Positions 13,131 through 21,444 of a stretch of DNA of 25,825 nucleotides are shown one piece after another. The notes under the pieces were generated by a model, which was given only the letters and a program-made list of their open reading frames with translations, had not been told where the DNA came from and made no database searches. Both the position numbers and the translations under genes were made by a program. The stretch's first letter is position 1. The number at the start of each line of letters is the position of its first letter. The stretch is taken from the NCBI GenBank assembly GCA_937951975.1, contig CALGAJ010000209.1, positions 1 to 25,825 of the forward strand, written 5' to 3'. This stretch comes from an uncultured Desulfotignum sp. GTDB taxonomy: Bacteria; Desulfobacterota; Desulfobacteria; Desulfobacterales; Desulfobacteraceae.

Positions 13131-15533
13131 ATGACCAGCAAAAAAACCAGATCCGAAATTCTGAAAAAACGGGAAAAAAAAGGGGCTCCCCGGATGCGTA
13201 CTGTATTGAAATGGGGTATTGTTTTTGTTTTCATCTGTATGGTGCTGACTGCGGGCGGACTGGTCGCTCTGTATTTTTATCTGAGTCAGGACCTGCCTAA
13301 AATAAACACATTGGGAGATTATCAGCCCGCGACCGTATCATATGTGTATTCCGATGACGGCAGAAAAATCGGTGAATTCTACAAGGAGCGCCGGGTGGTC
13401 ATACCTTTGTCCGACATGCCGGAAAATCTGATCAATGCGTTTGTGGCAGCGGAAGATTCCCGGTTCCGGGAACATCCGGGAATCGATATTCTGTCCATTT
13501 TCAGGGCGTTTATCAAAAATTTTCAAGCCGGCACCATCACCCAGGGGGGAAGCACCATCACCCAGCAGGTCACCAAATCCTTTCTTCTAACACCGGAAAG
13601 GACGTATGAACGAAAACTCAAAGAAGCGATTCTGGCCTACCGGATTGAAAAAAAATTCACCAAGGATCAAATTTTATATCTGTATTTGAACCAGATCTAC
13701 CTGGGCCATGGCGCCTATGGGGTCGAGTCGGCGGCGGAGAATTATTTTGGCAAACATGCACGGGAGCTGAACCTGGCTGAATGTGCCATGCTGGCAGGCC
13801 TTCCCCAGGCACCCAGCCGCTACTCTCCGTTTCAATTTCCTGATCGGGCCAAACAACGGCAGATTTACACCCTGAACCGGATGAAGGAAGAAGGCATGAT
13901 ATCCAATATGGATGTCACCGAAGCCATTGACATGCCGCTGGATATCAAATCGCGGAAAAACTGGTTCATCGAGCGGGTCCCTTTTTACACGGAACATGTC
14001 AGAAGATATGTTGAAAAAAAATACGGGGCCGATGCCCTGTACAATCAGGGGCTTCAGATTCATACCGCTGTAAATATCGAATTTCAGAAAATGGGCCGGG
14101 ATGCCGTCCGAAAAGGGCTTTTAGATCTGGATCACCGTATGGGATACCGGGGGCCGTCCGGACAGATCCCGGTTTCCCAAATCGAAGCGTTCTGCACGGA
14201 AGCTGCGGAAAAAATTTCGGAAAACCTGCTGACTTCCGGAGATGTTTATACGGGTGTGGTCCTGAAAGTGGATGATCGCAACAAAAAAACCGTAGTCCGG
14301 GTGGGGAATTTTTCAGGCATCATTGAGCTTGAAACCATGACATGGGCGCGCCGGCCGAATCCGAAAATTGCATATTACGAATCCAAAATAACAGCCCCGT
14401 CTCAGGTTTTCAAGCCCGGAGACATCATCCAGGTTCAGATCGAATCCGTTCCACAAAACGGGAGTGATCATGAATTCACTTTGTTCCAGGAACCGGTGGC
14501 CCAGGCCGCGCTGCTGAGTATCGAGGCTGAAACCGGCCATGTCAAAGCCATGATCGGTGGACGGGATTTCAGGGACAGTCAGTTCAATCGGGCCTATCAA
14601 TCCCGTCGGCAGCCCGGATCCGCGTTCAAGCCCATTGTCTATGCCGCCGCTCTGGACAAAGGATATACCCCTGCCACCGTGATCATGGATTCACCGGTGG
14701 TATACGAAGATGCGCAAAGAGATTTCACCTGGAAACCCCAGAACTATGCCGAAACATTCTACGGAACCACCTTGTTCCGGGAGGCACTGGTGCATTCCCG
14801 GAATGTGGTCACCATCAAAATCCTTCAGGATATCGGCGTTTCCTATGTGATCGATTATGCCAGAAAACTGGGGATTACATCGGATATCAGCGAAAACCTG
14901 TCCATTGCCCTGGGATCTTCGGGGGTCTCACTGCTGGAACTGGTCAATGCCTATGCCGTGTTCTCCAATCTCGGATATCACATCGAACCGGTATTTATCA
15001 CCAAAATTTTCGACCGGCACAACAATCTGCTGGAAACCTCCGAGCCGGTACGAAAAAAAGTCATCGACACGAGTACCGCCTATATCATGACACACATTAT
15101 GGAAAGCGTCGTCACCTCCGGCACCGGCAAACGGGTCAAAGCCCTGAAACGGCCGGTGGCCGGAAAAACCGGAACCACCAACAACCTGTTTGATGCCTGG
15201 TTTCTGGGATATACCCCGCGATACACCACCGGGGTCTGGGTGGGACTGGATCAGGAAGGCTCTCTGGGAAAAGGGGAAACCGGTTCCAGGACCGCCAGCC
15301 CCATATGGCTGGATTACATGCAGCAGGCTTTGGAAGGAAAACCCGTTAGAACATTCACTGTTCCGGACGGGGTGGTATTTGCCAAAATCGATGCCAAAAC
15401 CGGATTGCTGCCCATCAAGGAGTCGGAAAATACCATTTTTGAATGTTTCAAAGAAGGAACCGTTCCCACGGAATATACGCCGAAACCAGGGGCGGTCACC
15501 GGCACAGATGATCTGTTCAAACAGGGATTTTAA
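13131..15533 (+). CDS. mrcA: Class A penicillin-binding protein, PBP1a type
   Basis: An 800-residue bifunctional peptidoglycan synthase. A basic cytoplasmic tail precedes one transmembrane helix (about 28-50). Glycosyltransferase-51 domain: EDSRFREHPG with the catalytic Glu108, GGSTITQQ, RKLKEA, and YLNQIYLG. An OB-like insert (about 330-450) precedes the transpeptidase, whose three motifs are intact: S497-A-F-K (in QPGSAFKP), S556-R-N, and K679-T-G-T. The OB-like insert and the C-terminal PDGVVFAKIDAKTGLLP match PBP1a rather than PBP1b. It polymerises lipid II and cross-links stem peptides on the outer face of the inner membrane. No clear ribosome site precedes ATG 13131. Its last 17 bases overlap the convergent radical SAM gene. 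Confidence 0.95.
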   Translation: MTSKKTRSEILKKREKKGAPRMRTVLKWGIVFVFICMVLTAGGLVALYFYLSQDLPKINTLGDYQPATVSYVYSDDGRKIGEFYKERRVVIPLSDMPENLINAFVAAEDSRFREHPGIDILSIFRAFIKNFQAGTITQGGSTITQQVTKSFLLTPERTYERKLKEAILAYRIEKKFTKDQILYLYLNQIYLGHGAYGVESAAENYFGKHARELNLAECAMLAGLPQAPSRYSPFQFPDRAKQRQIYTLNRMKEEGMISNMDVTEAIDMPLDIKSRKNWFIERVPFYTEHVRRYVEKKYGADALYNQGLQIHTAVNIEFQKMGRDAVRKGLLDLDHRMGYRGPSGQIPVSQIEAFCTEAAEKISENLLTSGDVYTGVVLKVDDRNKKTVVRVGNFSGIIELETMTWARRPNPKIAYYESKITAPSQVFKPGDIIQVQIESVPQNGSDHEFTLFQEPVAQAALLSIEAETGHVKAMIGGRDFRDSQFNRAYQSRRQPGSAFKPIVYAAALDKGYTPATVIMDSPVVYEDAQRDFTWKPQNYAETFYGTTLFREALVHSRNVVTIKILQDIGVSYVIDYARKLGITSDISENLSIALGSSGVSLLELVNAYAVFSNLGYHIEPVFITKIFDRHNNLLETSEPVRKKVIDTSTAYIMTHIMESVVTSGTGKRVKALKRPVAGKTGTTNNLFDAWFLGYTPRYTTGVWVGLDQEGSLGKGETGSRTASPIWLDYMQQALEGKPVRTFTVPDGVVFAKIDAKTGLLPIKESENTIFECFKEGTVPTEYTPKPGAVTGTDDLFKQGF

Positions 15534-16545
15534 CGATTTTTACCTGATCTGTTTCCAGGGCCGGATCCGGTCTTACATAAAAATCAATTCCCGGAAATTT
15601 GTTTTTCATGCGGCGTAAATTGCTGTTTTTATCCCCCCGTAATCGGGATTCTTTGGAAGGATGAATCCTCAGCTGAATACTGCCTGAAAGCCGGGTTGCT
15701 TCCAGTGCTTGAATTTTTCGAACCGTTTCCAGGTATAAAATCCGTGAAAGCACCATGTGCCCGAATGCCGGATGCCAGGGGCCGGCCAGAATCGATCCCG
15801 TTTCCACATCAGACACCTGCACCCCCATGCGGATGACTGTCACACCGGCTTGATTAAATATACCATATAACCGGCTGGAGATATCCACTGCCTGATCCAG
15901 GGTCAACGGCCGGTAGGTACCATTTTGATACCATCGGGCCAGCCGGGTGTGTTTCAAAACCAGGGTCGGATAAATGCGGGCGGTCTTGGGATGCATATCT
16001 GCCAGAACCTGCGCGGTCGCAATCATGCCTTCCTGGGTATCTTTAGGAAGCCCCGCCATGATCTGGACCCCGGTGTTCATTTCAAATGCGTCGAGCAGGT
16101 CCATGGCCCGGCAGGTATCCTCCCGGGTATGGCCCCGGCTGGCCTGTGCCAGCACCTGATCATCCATGGACTGGACCCCCAGTTCCACCAGGCTGACCGG
16201 ATATGTCCCAATCTGTTTCAGCCGGTCTTTTGTCACGGTATCCGGGCGTGTGGAAAAACGGATGCCGTGGACCACACCGGTGTTAAGAAACGGCTGGACG
16301 CTTTTCAGCAGGTCCGAAATCTGTCCGGGTGTCAGCCCCAGAAAATTACCGCCGAAAAACGCCACTTCCACCCGGTGACGGGGCATGGAACGGGCCAGAT
16401 AGGTCTGAATAATTTCAGCCACCCGGGCATCATCCGGCACAGCTTTTTTATGACCCGTAATGGCGGTCTGGTTGCAAAACACACATTGATGCGGACATCC
16501 TGAATGCGGGATAAACACCGGAATGACCAGCGGCGATTCGGTCAT
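15517..16545 (-). CDS. Radical SAM protein, Elp3-like
   Basis: A 342-residue radical SAM enzyme. The 4Fe-4S motif is C17-x3-C21-x2-C24 (SGCPHQCVFCNQ), followed by VAFFGGNFLGL, IRFSTRPDTV, VELGVQSMDDQVL and IMAGLPKDTQ, all typical of the Elp3/MiaA-like radical SAM fold. After about residue 200 come YPTLVLKHTRLARWY and VIRMGVQVSDV, as in Elp3 core proteins, but the Elp3 acetyltransferase domain is missing. In Geobacter and relatives a protein of this kind is encoded beside rnc, which fits the present neighbour. The substrate is unknown; tRNA modification is the usual guess. ATG 16545 lies 4 bases after the stop of the fusion gene with no ribosome site of its own, so it depends on coupling. The 3' end overlaps the PBP gene by 17 bp. 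Confidence 0.9.
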   Translation of the reverse strand: MTESPLVIPVFIPHSGCPHQCVFCNQTAITGHKKAVPDDARVAEIIQTYLARSMPRHRVEVAFFGGNFLGLTPGQISDLLKSVQPFLNTGVVHGIRFSTRPDTVTKDRLKQIGTYPVSLVELGVQSMDDQVLAQASRGHTREDTCRAMDLLDAFEMNTGVQIMAGLPKDTQEGMIATAQVLADMHPKTARIYPTLVLKHTRLARWYQNGTYRPLTLDQAVDISSRLYGIFNQAGVTVIRMGVQVSDVETGSILAGPWHPAFGHMVLSRILYLETVRKIQALEATRLSGSIQLRIHPSKESRLRGDKNSNLRRMKNKFPGIDFYVRPDPALETDQVKIVKIPV

Positions 16546-16549
16546 AAAA

Positions 16550-18106
16550 TCATTTTTTTTTCAGCAGTTTCAAGGCCTTTCCTGCGGCGTCCTGCTCGGC
16601 TGCTTTTTTGGATTTTCCGATTCCCCGGGTATGAATATGGGCCAGTTCCAGGCAGATTTCAAACGTTTTGTCGTGGTCCGGACCGAATTCCCGGGTCACG
16701 GTATACACCGGGGCCTGGGAAAACACCTCCTGGGCGTATTCCTGGATACGGCTCTTATAGTCCACAGTACAATCTTTGGCCAGCAGCCGGTCAACGGTTT
16801 CCTCAAACAGCCGTTGAATCTGATCGCAGGTGACATCAAACCCGGCATCCAGAAAAATTGCCGCGACCACTGCCTCAAAGGTATCGGAAAGAATGGAGTT
16901 CTTGTCCCCGCCCCCGGAACCGGCCTCTCCCTTTCCCAGCCGGATGAAACGGCCCAGATCAATGAATCTGGCCATGTCGGCCAGAGAGGGTTCACTCACC
17001 AGGGTGGACCGGAGCCGGGACAGTTCTCCTTCCTTTTTCGCAGGACTTTGCTGCATGAGGATATGCCCCACACACAGACCCAGTACCGCATCTCCCAGAA
17101 ACTCCAGCCGTTCGTTGTCTGAATCGCACACGGTTTGATTTTCGTTCAGAAACGACCGGTGGCAAAGAGCCGTCTGAAGCAGGGACCGGTCAACGAACCG
17201 ATACCCCAGATTGGTTTCCAGAATATCCAGCCGGTCGTGAAGATTGCGCATGGCTGTGACCCGGTCCGTCAATGCTTTAAAGCAGGTGTACGGCACCCGG
17301 ATATTGCCTTTTCCCCGGCCTAAGTGCACCCCCTGGTTGAAACTGCCGTGAAAATCCGATCCCCCGGTGACCAGCATTTTTTTCTTCCGGGCCAGAACCT
17401 TCAGATAAGTGATTTTCCGGGTGTCATGGTCGGTATAAAAGACTTCCAACCCCTGAAGCCCGTATCCCACCAGGATATCCACAAATCGCTCCAGGTCTTT
17501 GGATGTTCTGAACGACAGCAGACCGGGATGCGCCAGAACCGGCACACCTCCGGCATCCAGAATGGTCTGAATAGCCTGATCGCACGGCATTTTATACTTT
17601 TCCACATATGCGGGACAGCCTTTGCCCAGAAACCTGTCAAACGCCTCACTGAAAGATGAGACAAACCCTTTTTTCACCATCATTTCGGCAATATGGGGCC
17701 GTCCGATCTGACGGGTCTTGAAATGATCCTCCAGTTCAGCCATGGTGATATCCAGCCCAAGATACTGCAACTGCCGGATGATTTTGGGATTCCGCTGCCT
17801 GCGAGCGATTTTCGCTGTGGACAGCGCCTGATTCAACTGTCGGTCATAGAGAGAAAACCCATATCCCAGCAAATGAACACTTCCGAGTCCATCAAACCCT
17901 TTCGGCGGTTCACAGGAGATCTCCACTCCCGTGATAAAATCCAGAGAAAACGCATGCAGGTCATTCAGAATGTCGTGAATACCGTCAACGGTATCATGAT
18001 CGGTCAACGAAATCGCCCGGACACCGGTATCTTGTGCAAGGGTCAAAATCTCGTACGGGGACAGAGACCCATCCGAGGCGGTGGAATGTATATGAAGATC
18101 AATCAA
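16550..18106 (-). CDS. rnc: PHP exonuclease (YciV/RNase AM-like) fused to RNase III
   Basis: One uninterrupted 518-residue frame with two complete enzymes. Residues 1-275: PHP domain of the YciV/TrpH type with every expected metal ligand in place, D3-L-H5-x-H7, D36-H37-D38, E62, H78, R136-P-H138, H193 (AHPG), D251 and H253 (GSDFHG). Residues 286-518: RNase III, with NERLEFLGD (E332, E335, D339), SDTFEA (D408, E411) and a full dsRNA-binding domain (448-515, ending GKSKKAAEQDAAGKAL). RNase III cuts rRNA precursors; E. coli YciV (RNase AM) trims the 5' ends of all three rRNAs. A joined processing enzyme is my inference. Start: no ATG is available near the N terminus; TTG 18106 (or CTG 18112) lies just after the dksA stop without a clear ribosome site. 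The gene ends in an A9 run (AAA AAA AAA TGA). An internal ATG at codon 286 could give a free RNase III. Confidence 0.93.
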   Translation of the reverse strand: MIDLHIHSTASDGSLSPYEILTLAQDTGVRAISLTDHDTVDGIHDILNDLHAFSLDFITGVEISCEPPKGFDGLGSVHLLGYGFSLYDRQLNQALSTAKIARRQRNPKIIRQLQYLGLDITMAELEDHFKTRQIGRPHIAEMMVKKGFVSSFSEAFDRFLGKGCPAYVEKYKMPCDQAIQTILDAGGVPVLAHPGLLSFRTSKDLERFVDILVGYGLQGLEVFYTDHDTRKITYLKVLARKKKMLVTGGSDFHGSFNQGVHLGRGKGNIRVPYTCFKALTDRVTAMRNLHDRLDILETNLGYRFVDRSLLQTALCHRSFLNENQTVCDSDNERLEFLGDAVLGLCVGHILMQQSPAKKEGELSRLRSTLVSEPSLADMARFIDLGRFIRLGKGEAGSGGGDKNSILSDTFEAVVAAIFLDAGFDVTCDQIQRLFEETVDRLLAKDCTVDYKSRIQEYAQEVFSQAPVYTVTREFGPDHDKTFEICLELAHIHTRGIGKSKKAAEQDAAGKALKLLKKK

Positions 18107-18118
18107 TGGCAGTATCGG

Positions 18119-18481
18119 TCAAAGCCCTAAGGCATTTTCCATGTCCTCTTCCCGGGTTTTGCATTCAATGCACTGGGTGGTCACGGGCCGGGCTTTCAAC
18201 CGTTCGATGGAAATCTCTTCCTCGCAGGTTTCGCATCGTCCGAAAGTCCCGTTATCAATCCGGTCCAAAGCTTTTTTTATTTTTTTGATCAATTTATGTT
18301 CCCGGTCCCGAATCCGCAGCTCAAAGCTTCTTTCCGCTTCATGGGAGGCCCGGTCCGTGGGATCGGCAAAATTTTCCTTGGGTTGGGTCATACCGGTGAC
18401 GGTGCTGTCGGCATGTTTCAGCAGTTCATTGAGCCGCTCGGTCAGCAGGGTATGGAAATATTCCAGATCTTCTTTTTTCAT
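18119..18481 (-). CDS. dksA: RNA polymerase-binding transcription factor DksA
   Basis: A 120-residue DksA that enters the RNA polymerase secondary channel and, with ppGpp, represses rRNA promoters and activates amino acid genes. The coiled-coil tip has the required DxxDxA motif (D40-P-T-D43-R-A45), followed by the long charged helix, and the C4 zinc finger CETC...CIEC (C83, C86, C104, C107) is complete. Start: an ATG at 18490 overlaps the ribosome site itself; ATG 18481 lies 8 nt after AAGGA and gives the usual MKKEDLEYF start. It has its own strong promoter just after hemA. The PHP-RNase III gene begins about 12 nt downstream, so dksA is the first gene of that operon, linking stringent control of rRNA synthesis with rRNA processing. 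Confidence 0.96.
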   Translation of the reverse strand: MKKEDLEYFHTLLTERLNELLKHADSTVTGMTQPKENFADPTDRASHEAERSFELRIRDREHKLIKKIKKALDRIDNGTFGRCETCEEEISIERLKARPVTTQCIECKTREEDMENALGL

Positions 18482-18534
18482 GGTGTTCATCCTTCAATTA
18501 AAGGTCACAAAGGTCCAGAAACTTTAAATTGCGT

Positions 18535-18562
18535 ATTATATCAGGCCTCACACACTTGTAAA
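18535..18562 (-). promoter_or_regulatory. Strong sigma70 promoter of dksA
   Basis: On the minus strand TTTACA (18562-18557), 16 bp, TATAAT (18540-18535) with an extended -10 (TGATATAAT). It is the best promoter in the window and gives dksA and the PHP-RNase III gene a transcript of their own just after hemA. Confidence 0.65.
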
Positions 18563-18566
18563 GATT

Positions 18567-19844
18567 TTATTGATTTTCCAGCATATCCAGGTTGAACAGC
18601 TGCCTGGCCACATTCAGATACAATGAATCGTCCCGGTGACCGCCGGTATGTTTCAAAAACATGATGGGATCGTGCATCACCCGGGATGCGATGGCCCGGG
18701 TCATCCGCCGGACGGCCTCCTTGTCCGTCTCCGGCAGATGGGACAGATGCGTCAGGGTCTTGTCGCATTCCATGTCCACAATGGCCGTCATTTTATCGTT
18801 GAGCGCCTTGATGGTGGGAACGATGGCCAGGCTGTCCAGCCATTGTCGGAACTTGATCACGGCTTCGGACACAAACCGCTCGGCTTTGACGGTTTCCTGT
18901 TCCCGCTGCTGAATATTGGCGGCCACAACGGTTTTGAGGTCATCAATGTCATACACATACACATTGGACAGGTGGTTGATTTTCGGATCAATGTCTCTGG
19001 GAACGGCAATGTCGATAAAAAACAGGGTCCGGTATTTTCTCTTTTTCATGGCTTTTTTGACCTGATCCGCTGTGATGACATACTCGGAAGCGCCCGTGGA
19101 AGAGATGATGATATCCACTTCAGTCAAGGCATCCACCCGCTCTTCAAACCCCAGGGCCCGGCCGTTGAACCGCTCGGCCAGAGCCACGGCATTTTCAAAT
19201 GTCCGGTTGGACACCCGGATCTGTCCCACATTATGGGAAATCAAATGTTCCACGGCCAGTTCCGCCATCTCTCCGGCCCCTAAAAGCATCACGGTTTTGG
19301 TGGACAGATTGCTGAAAATTTTATTGGCCAGCTCAATGGCTGCATAGCTGATGGATACGGCATTATCTCCGATGCCGGTTTCCTTGCGGACCTTTTTGGC
19401 AACGGAAAACGACTTGTGCATCATCCGGTTGAGCAGCACTTTTGACGTGCCGGCTTTCACTGCGGTTCGATACGCCTGTTTGATCTGCCCTAAAATCTGG
19501 GGTTCTCCCACCATCATGGAATCCAGGCTGGCAGCCACACGGAACAGATGCCGGACCGCCTCATCCTTGCGAAGGATGTACAATGCCGGAACAAATTCAG
19601 ACGGCGGGATCTGTTTACTGCCGGAAAGAAAGGTGATCAGGGCATCCACCGTGCCGCTGCCGGAGGCCACATATAAAATTTCCGTGCGGTTGCAGGTGGA
19701 AAAAATCAGGATCTCTTTGATGCCCGGATGCTGTTTAAGGGTTTCCAGAGCAGCCAGGGTTTCCTCCCCTGAAAAAGAAAGTTTTTCCCGGAGCGCCACG
19801 GGCGCGGTTTTATGGTTGATACCGATGAGTATGATATTTGGCAT
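18567..19844 (-). CDS. hemA: Glutamyl-tRNA reductase
   Basis: A 425-residue enzyme that reduces glutamyl-tRNA to glutamate-1-semialdehyde, the first committed step of C5 tetrapyrrole synthesis. N-terminal GINHKTAPVALREKL, catalytic Cys51 in FSTCNRTEIL, the SLDSMMVGEPQILGQ substrate loop, the NADPH fold LLGAGEMAELA (188-197), and IDIAVPRDIDP; the C-terminal dimerisation helix follows. Start: the frame extends 31 codons upstream, but ATG 19844 (GGGA 6 nt before) gives the normal MPNIILIGINHK. It begins 10 bp after the ccsA stop, so it is the third gene of met8-ccsA-hemA. No regulatory element specific to hemA is seen. Confidence 0.97.
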   Translation of the reverse strand: MPNIILIGINHKTAPVALREKLSFSGEETLAALETLKQHPGIKEILIFSTCNRTEILYVASGSGTVDALITFLSGSKQIPPSEFVPALYILRKDEAVRHLFRVAASLDSMMVGEPQILGQIKQAYRTAVKAGTSKVLLNRMMHKSFSVAKKVRKETGIGDNAVSISYAAIELANKIFSNLSTKTVMLLGAGEMAELAVEHLISHNVGQIRVSNRTFENAVALAERFNGRALGFEERVDALTEVDIIISSTGASEYVITADQVKKAMKKRKYRTLFFIDIAVPRDIDPKINHLSNVYVYDIDDLKTVVAANIQQREQETVKAERFVSEAVIKFRQWLDSLAIVPTIKALNDKMTAIVDMECDKTLTHLSHLPETDKEAVRRMTRAIASRVMHDPIMFLKHTGGHRDDSLYLNVARQLFNLDMLENQ

Positions 19845-19854
19845 GGTTTTCCCG

Positions 19855-20688
19855 CTATTTGGTAAATTCCTGGTGATGCCCGCCCAGAAACAGATTAACC
19901 CCCAGAAAGGTGAAAACGATGATGCCGAATCCCACAATGGTCATAATGGCGGATTTTCTACCCCGCCAGCCCGCATAAAGCCGCAGATGAAGCAGCACGG
20001 CATAGACAAGCCAGGCCCCCATTGAAAAAACCTCCTTGAAATCCCAGCTCCAGAACTGCCCCCACAACACTTTGGCAGACACAAATCCTGTGATCAGTCC
20101 CAAAGTCAGCAGAAAAAATCCCGTGGTGATACACGCATGACTGACGTCGTCCAGAAAATCCAGGGAAGGCAGACGCTTGAAAAAAAACCCCGGATTTCTG
20201 GCCTTGATCCCTTTTTCCTGGAGCAGGTACAAAATACCGGCACCGCATGCCAGCCCCAAAGCCGCATCACCCGCAAAAATCAAAAGTATGTGACAATAGA
20301 ACCAGATCCCTTTGAAAGCATCATTGGGAGGGACCTGGGTATCGGGTAAAACCAGGGCCGCCAGCATGGTGACCGATAGAATCAACGCCGCAAACAATCC
20401 GAGCATTTTAAGATTGAATTTATATTGCACATATAAAAACATGGCACCTAAGGCCAAGGCAGCCATTGAAAGGCTCTGCACCAGATTTTGAACCGGAAAA
20501 CCGTTGATGGCCATACCTGTGTAAACCATTCCGGCAAAATGAACGCATACGCCGATGGCAATCAGGTAAAAAGATATTTTCTGAATCCGCTCTTTCTGAC
20601 GGACCAGAAAAAACAGATACCCGGCCAGGCTTGACACATAAAGAAGAAATGCCATCTGCAGCAAAATATTTCCTGTTTGCACGCCCAT
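19855..20688 (-). CDS. Cytochrome c assembly protein, CcsA/CcmC family (HemX-like)
   Basis: A 277-residue inner-membrane protein with about eight hydrophobic spans. The family mark is the tryptophan-rich haem-handling loop WGQFWSWDFKEVFSMGAWLV, with His residues in LLHLRLY after it and VSHA before it. In CcsA-type cytochrome c maturation this protein (with CcsB/ResB) delivers haem; the HemX branch of the same family is often encoded beside hemA and affects HemA level. Location between met8 and hemA favours the HemX-like branch, but a full c-type maturation role cannot be excluded. AGGAG lies 6-7 nt before the ATG. CcsB/ResB is not in the window. Confidence 0.88.
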   Translation of the reverse strand: MGVQTGNILLQMAFLLYVSSLAGYLFFLVRQKERIQKISFYLIAIGVCVHFAGMVYTGMAINGFPVQNLVQSLSMAALALGAMFLYVQYKFNLKMLGLFAALILSVTMLAALVLPDTQVPPNDAFKGIWFYCHILLIFAGDAALGLACGAGILYLLQEKGIKARNPGFFFKRLPSLDFLDDVSHACITTGFFLLTLGLITGFVSAKVLWGQFWSWDFKEVFSMGAWLVYAVLLHLRLYAGWRGRKSAIMTIVGFGIIVFTFLGVNLFLGGHHQEFTK

Positions 20689-20701
20689 AAACGGCTCCTG
20701 A

Positions 20702-21352
20702 TTATTGCGGTATCAACTCTTTCACATTAAATTGGCTGCCAAGCAGTTCATGCAGCACGGCATCGATGGCTGTCACATCATTTGCCGCCACCAGGCCCGG
20801 CAGGTTTCTTTCCATCATGGTTCTGAAAATATGTCTATGGCCATCCGGATCATGACCCGATGCCAGTAGTTTCTCCCGGACCGCTTTCATGAGAACCAGG
20901 AACCTGGCATATTCCGGGCCATAGGCCTGGTCCAGATCCATGCGGATTTTTCTGGCCAACGCCGGGCTGGCCCCGCATGTGGATACCGCACAAATCAAAT
21001 CTCCCCGGTTCATGACCGCCGGCAGAATAAAATCACCCTGATCCGGCGCATCCGCACTGTTGCACAATATCCGGGCCTGCCTGGCAAGGTTCTGAATTTT
21101 CTGATTCACCGCCGGATCCCCGGTGGCGGCAAATACCAGAAAAACATCGTCAAGATCTTTGGGATCAAACCATCGTTCAATCTTTCGAATCCCGGACATT
21201 TCAGACAGGTGATCACAAAATTCAGGGGACACCACAGTGACCGACGCCCCTGCCGACACAAGGGTGTTCGCTTTTCTTGCCCCGACCCGGCCGCCGCCCG
21301 CCACCAGGCACGGCCGGTCTTTGACATTGAGAAAAATCGGATAATATTTCAT
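20702..21352 (-). CDS. Precorrin-2 dehydrogenase / sirohydrochlorin ferrochelatase (Met8/CysG-N type)
   Basis: A 216-residue NAD-dependent enzyme that oxidises precorrin-2 to sirohydrochlorin and, in Met8/CysG, also inserts iron to make siroheme. N-terminal Rossmann motif LVAGGGRVGARKANTL, the catalytic-Asp segment LCNSADAPDQGDFILPA (D101), and STCGASPALARKIR, which corresponds to the conserved STSGTSP of CysG. The CysG methyltransferase domain is absent, so CobA activity must come from another gene. In sulfate reducers the product feeds siroheme of sulfite reductase and the alternative haem pathway. The frame extends 25 codons further upstream, but ATG 21352 after GGGGACGAG is the likely start. 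First gene of the operon. Confidence 0.92.
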   Translation of the reverse strand: MKYYPIFLNVKDRPCLVAGGGRVGARKANTLVSAGASVTVVSPEFCDHLSEMSGIRKIERWFDPKDLDDVFLVFAATGDPAVNQKIQNLARQARILCNSADAPDQGDFILPAVMNRGDLICAVSTCGASPALARKIRMDLDQAYGPEYARFLVLMKAVREKLLASGHDPDGHRHIFRTMMERNLPGLVAANDVTAIDAVLHELLGSQFNVKELIPQ

Positions 21353-21392
21353 CTCGTCCCCGGGATTCACCCCTTGTCTGTGTAAATCAGAT

Positions 21393-21421
21393 ACTATATA
21401 TTGACGGCACGTTTTTTTCAA
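21393..21421 (-). promoter_or_regulatory. Sigma70 promoter of met8-ccsA-hemA
   Basis: On the minus strand TTGAAA (21421-21416), 17 bp, TATAGT (21398-21393). The leader to ATG 21352 is about 35 nt. A weak plus-strand candidate for the amidohydrolase (TTGTCT 21374-21379, 15 bp, TATATA) overlaps it. Confidence 0.5.
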
Positions 21422-21444
21422 CAACAATTCATGAAGGAAAGACC

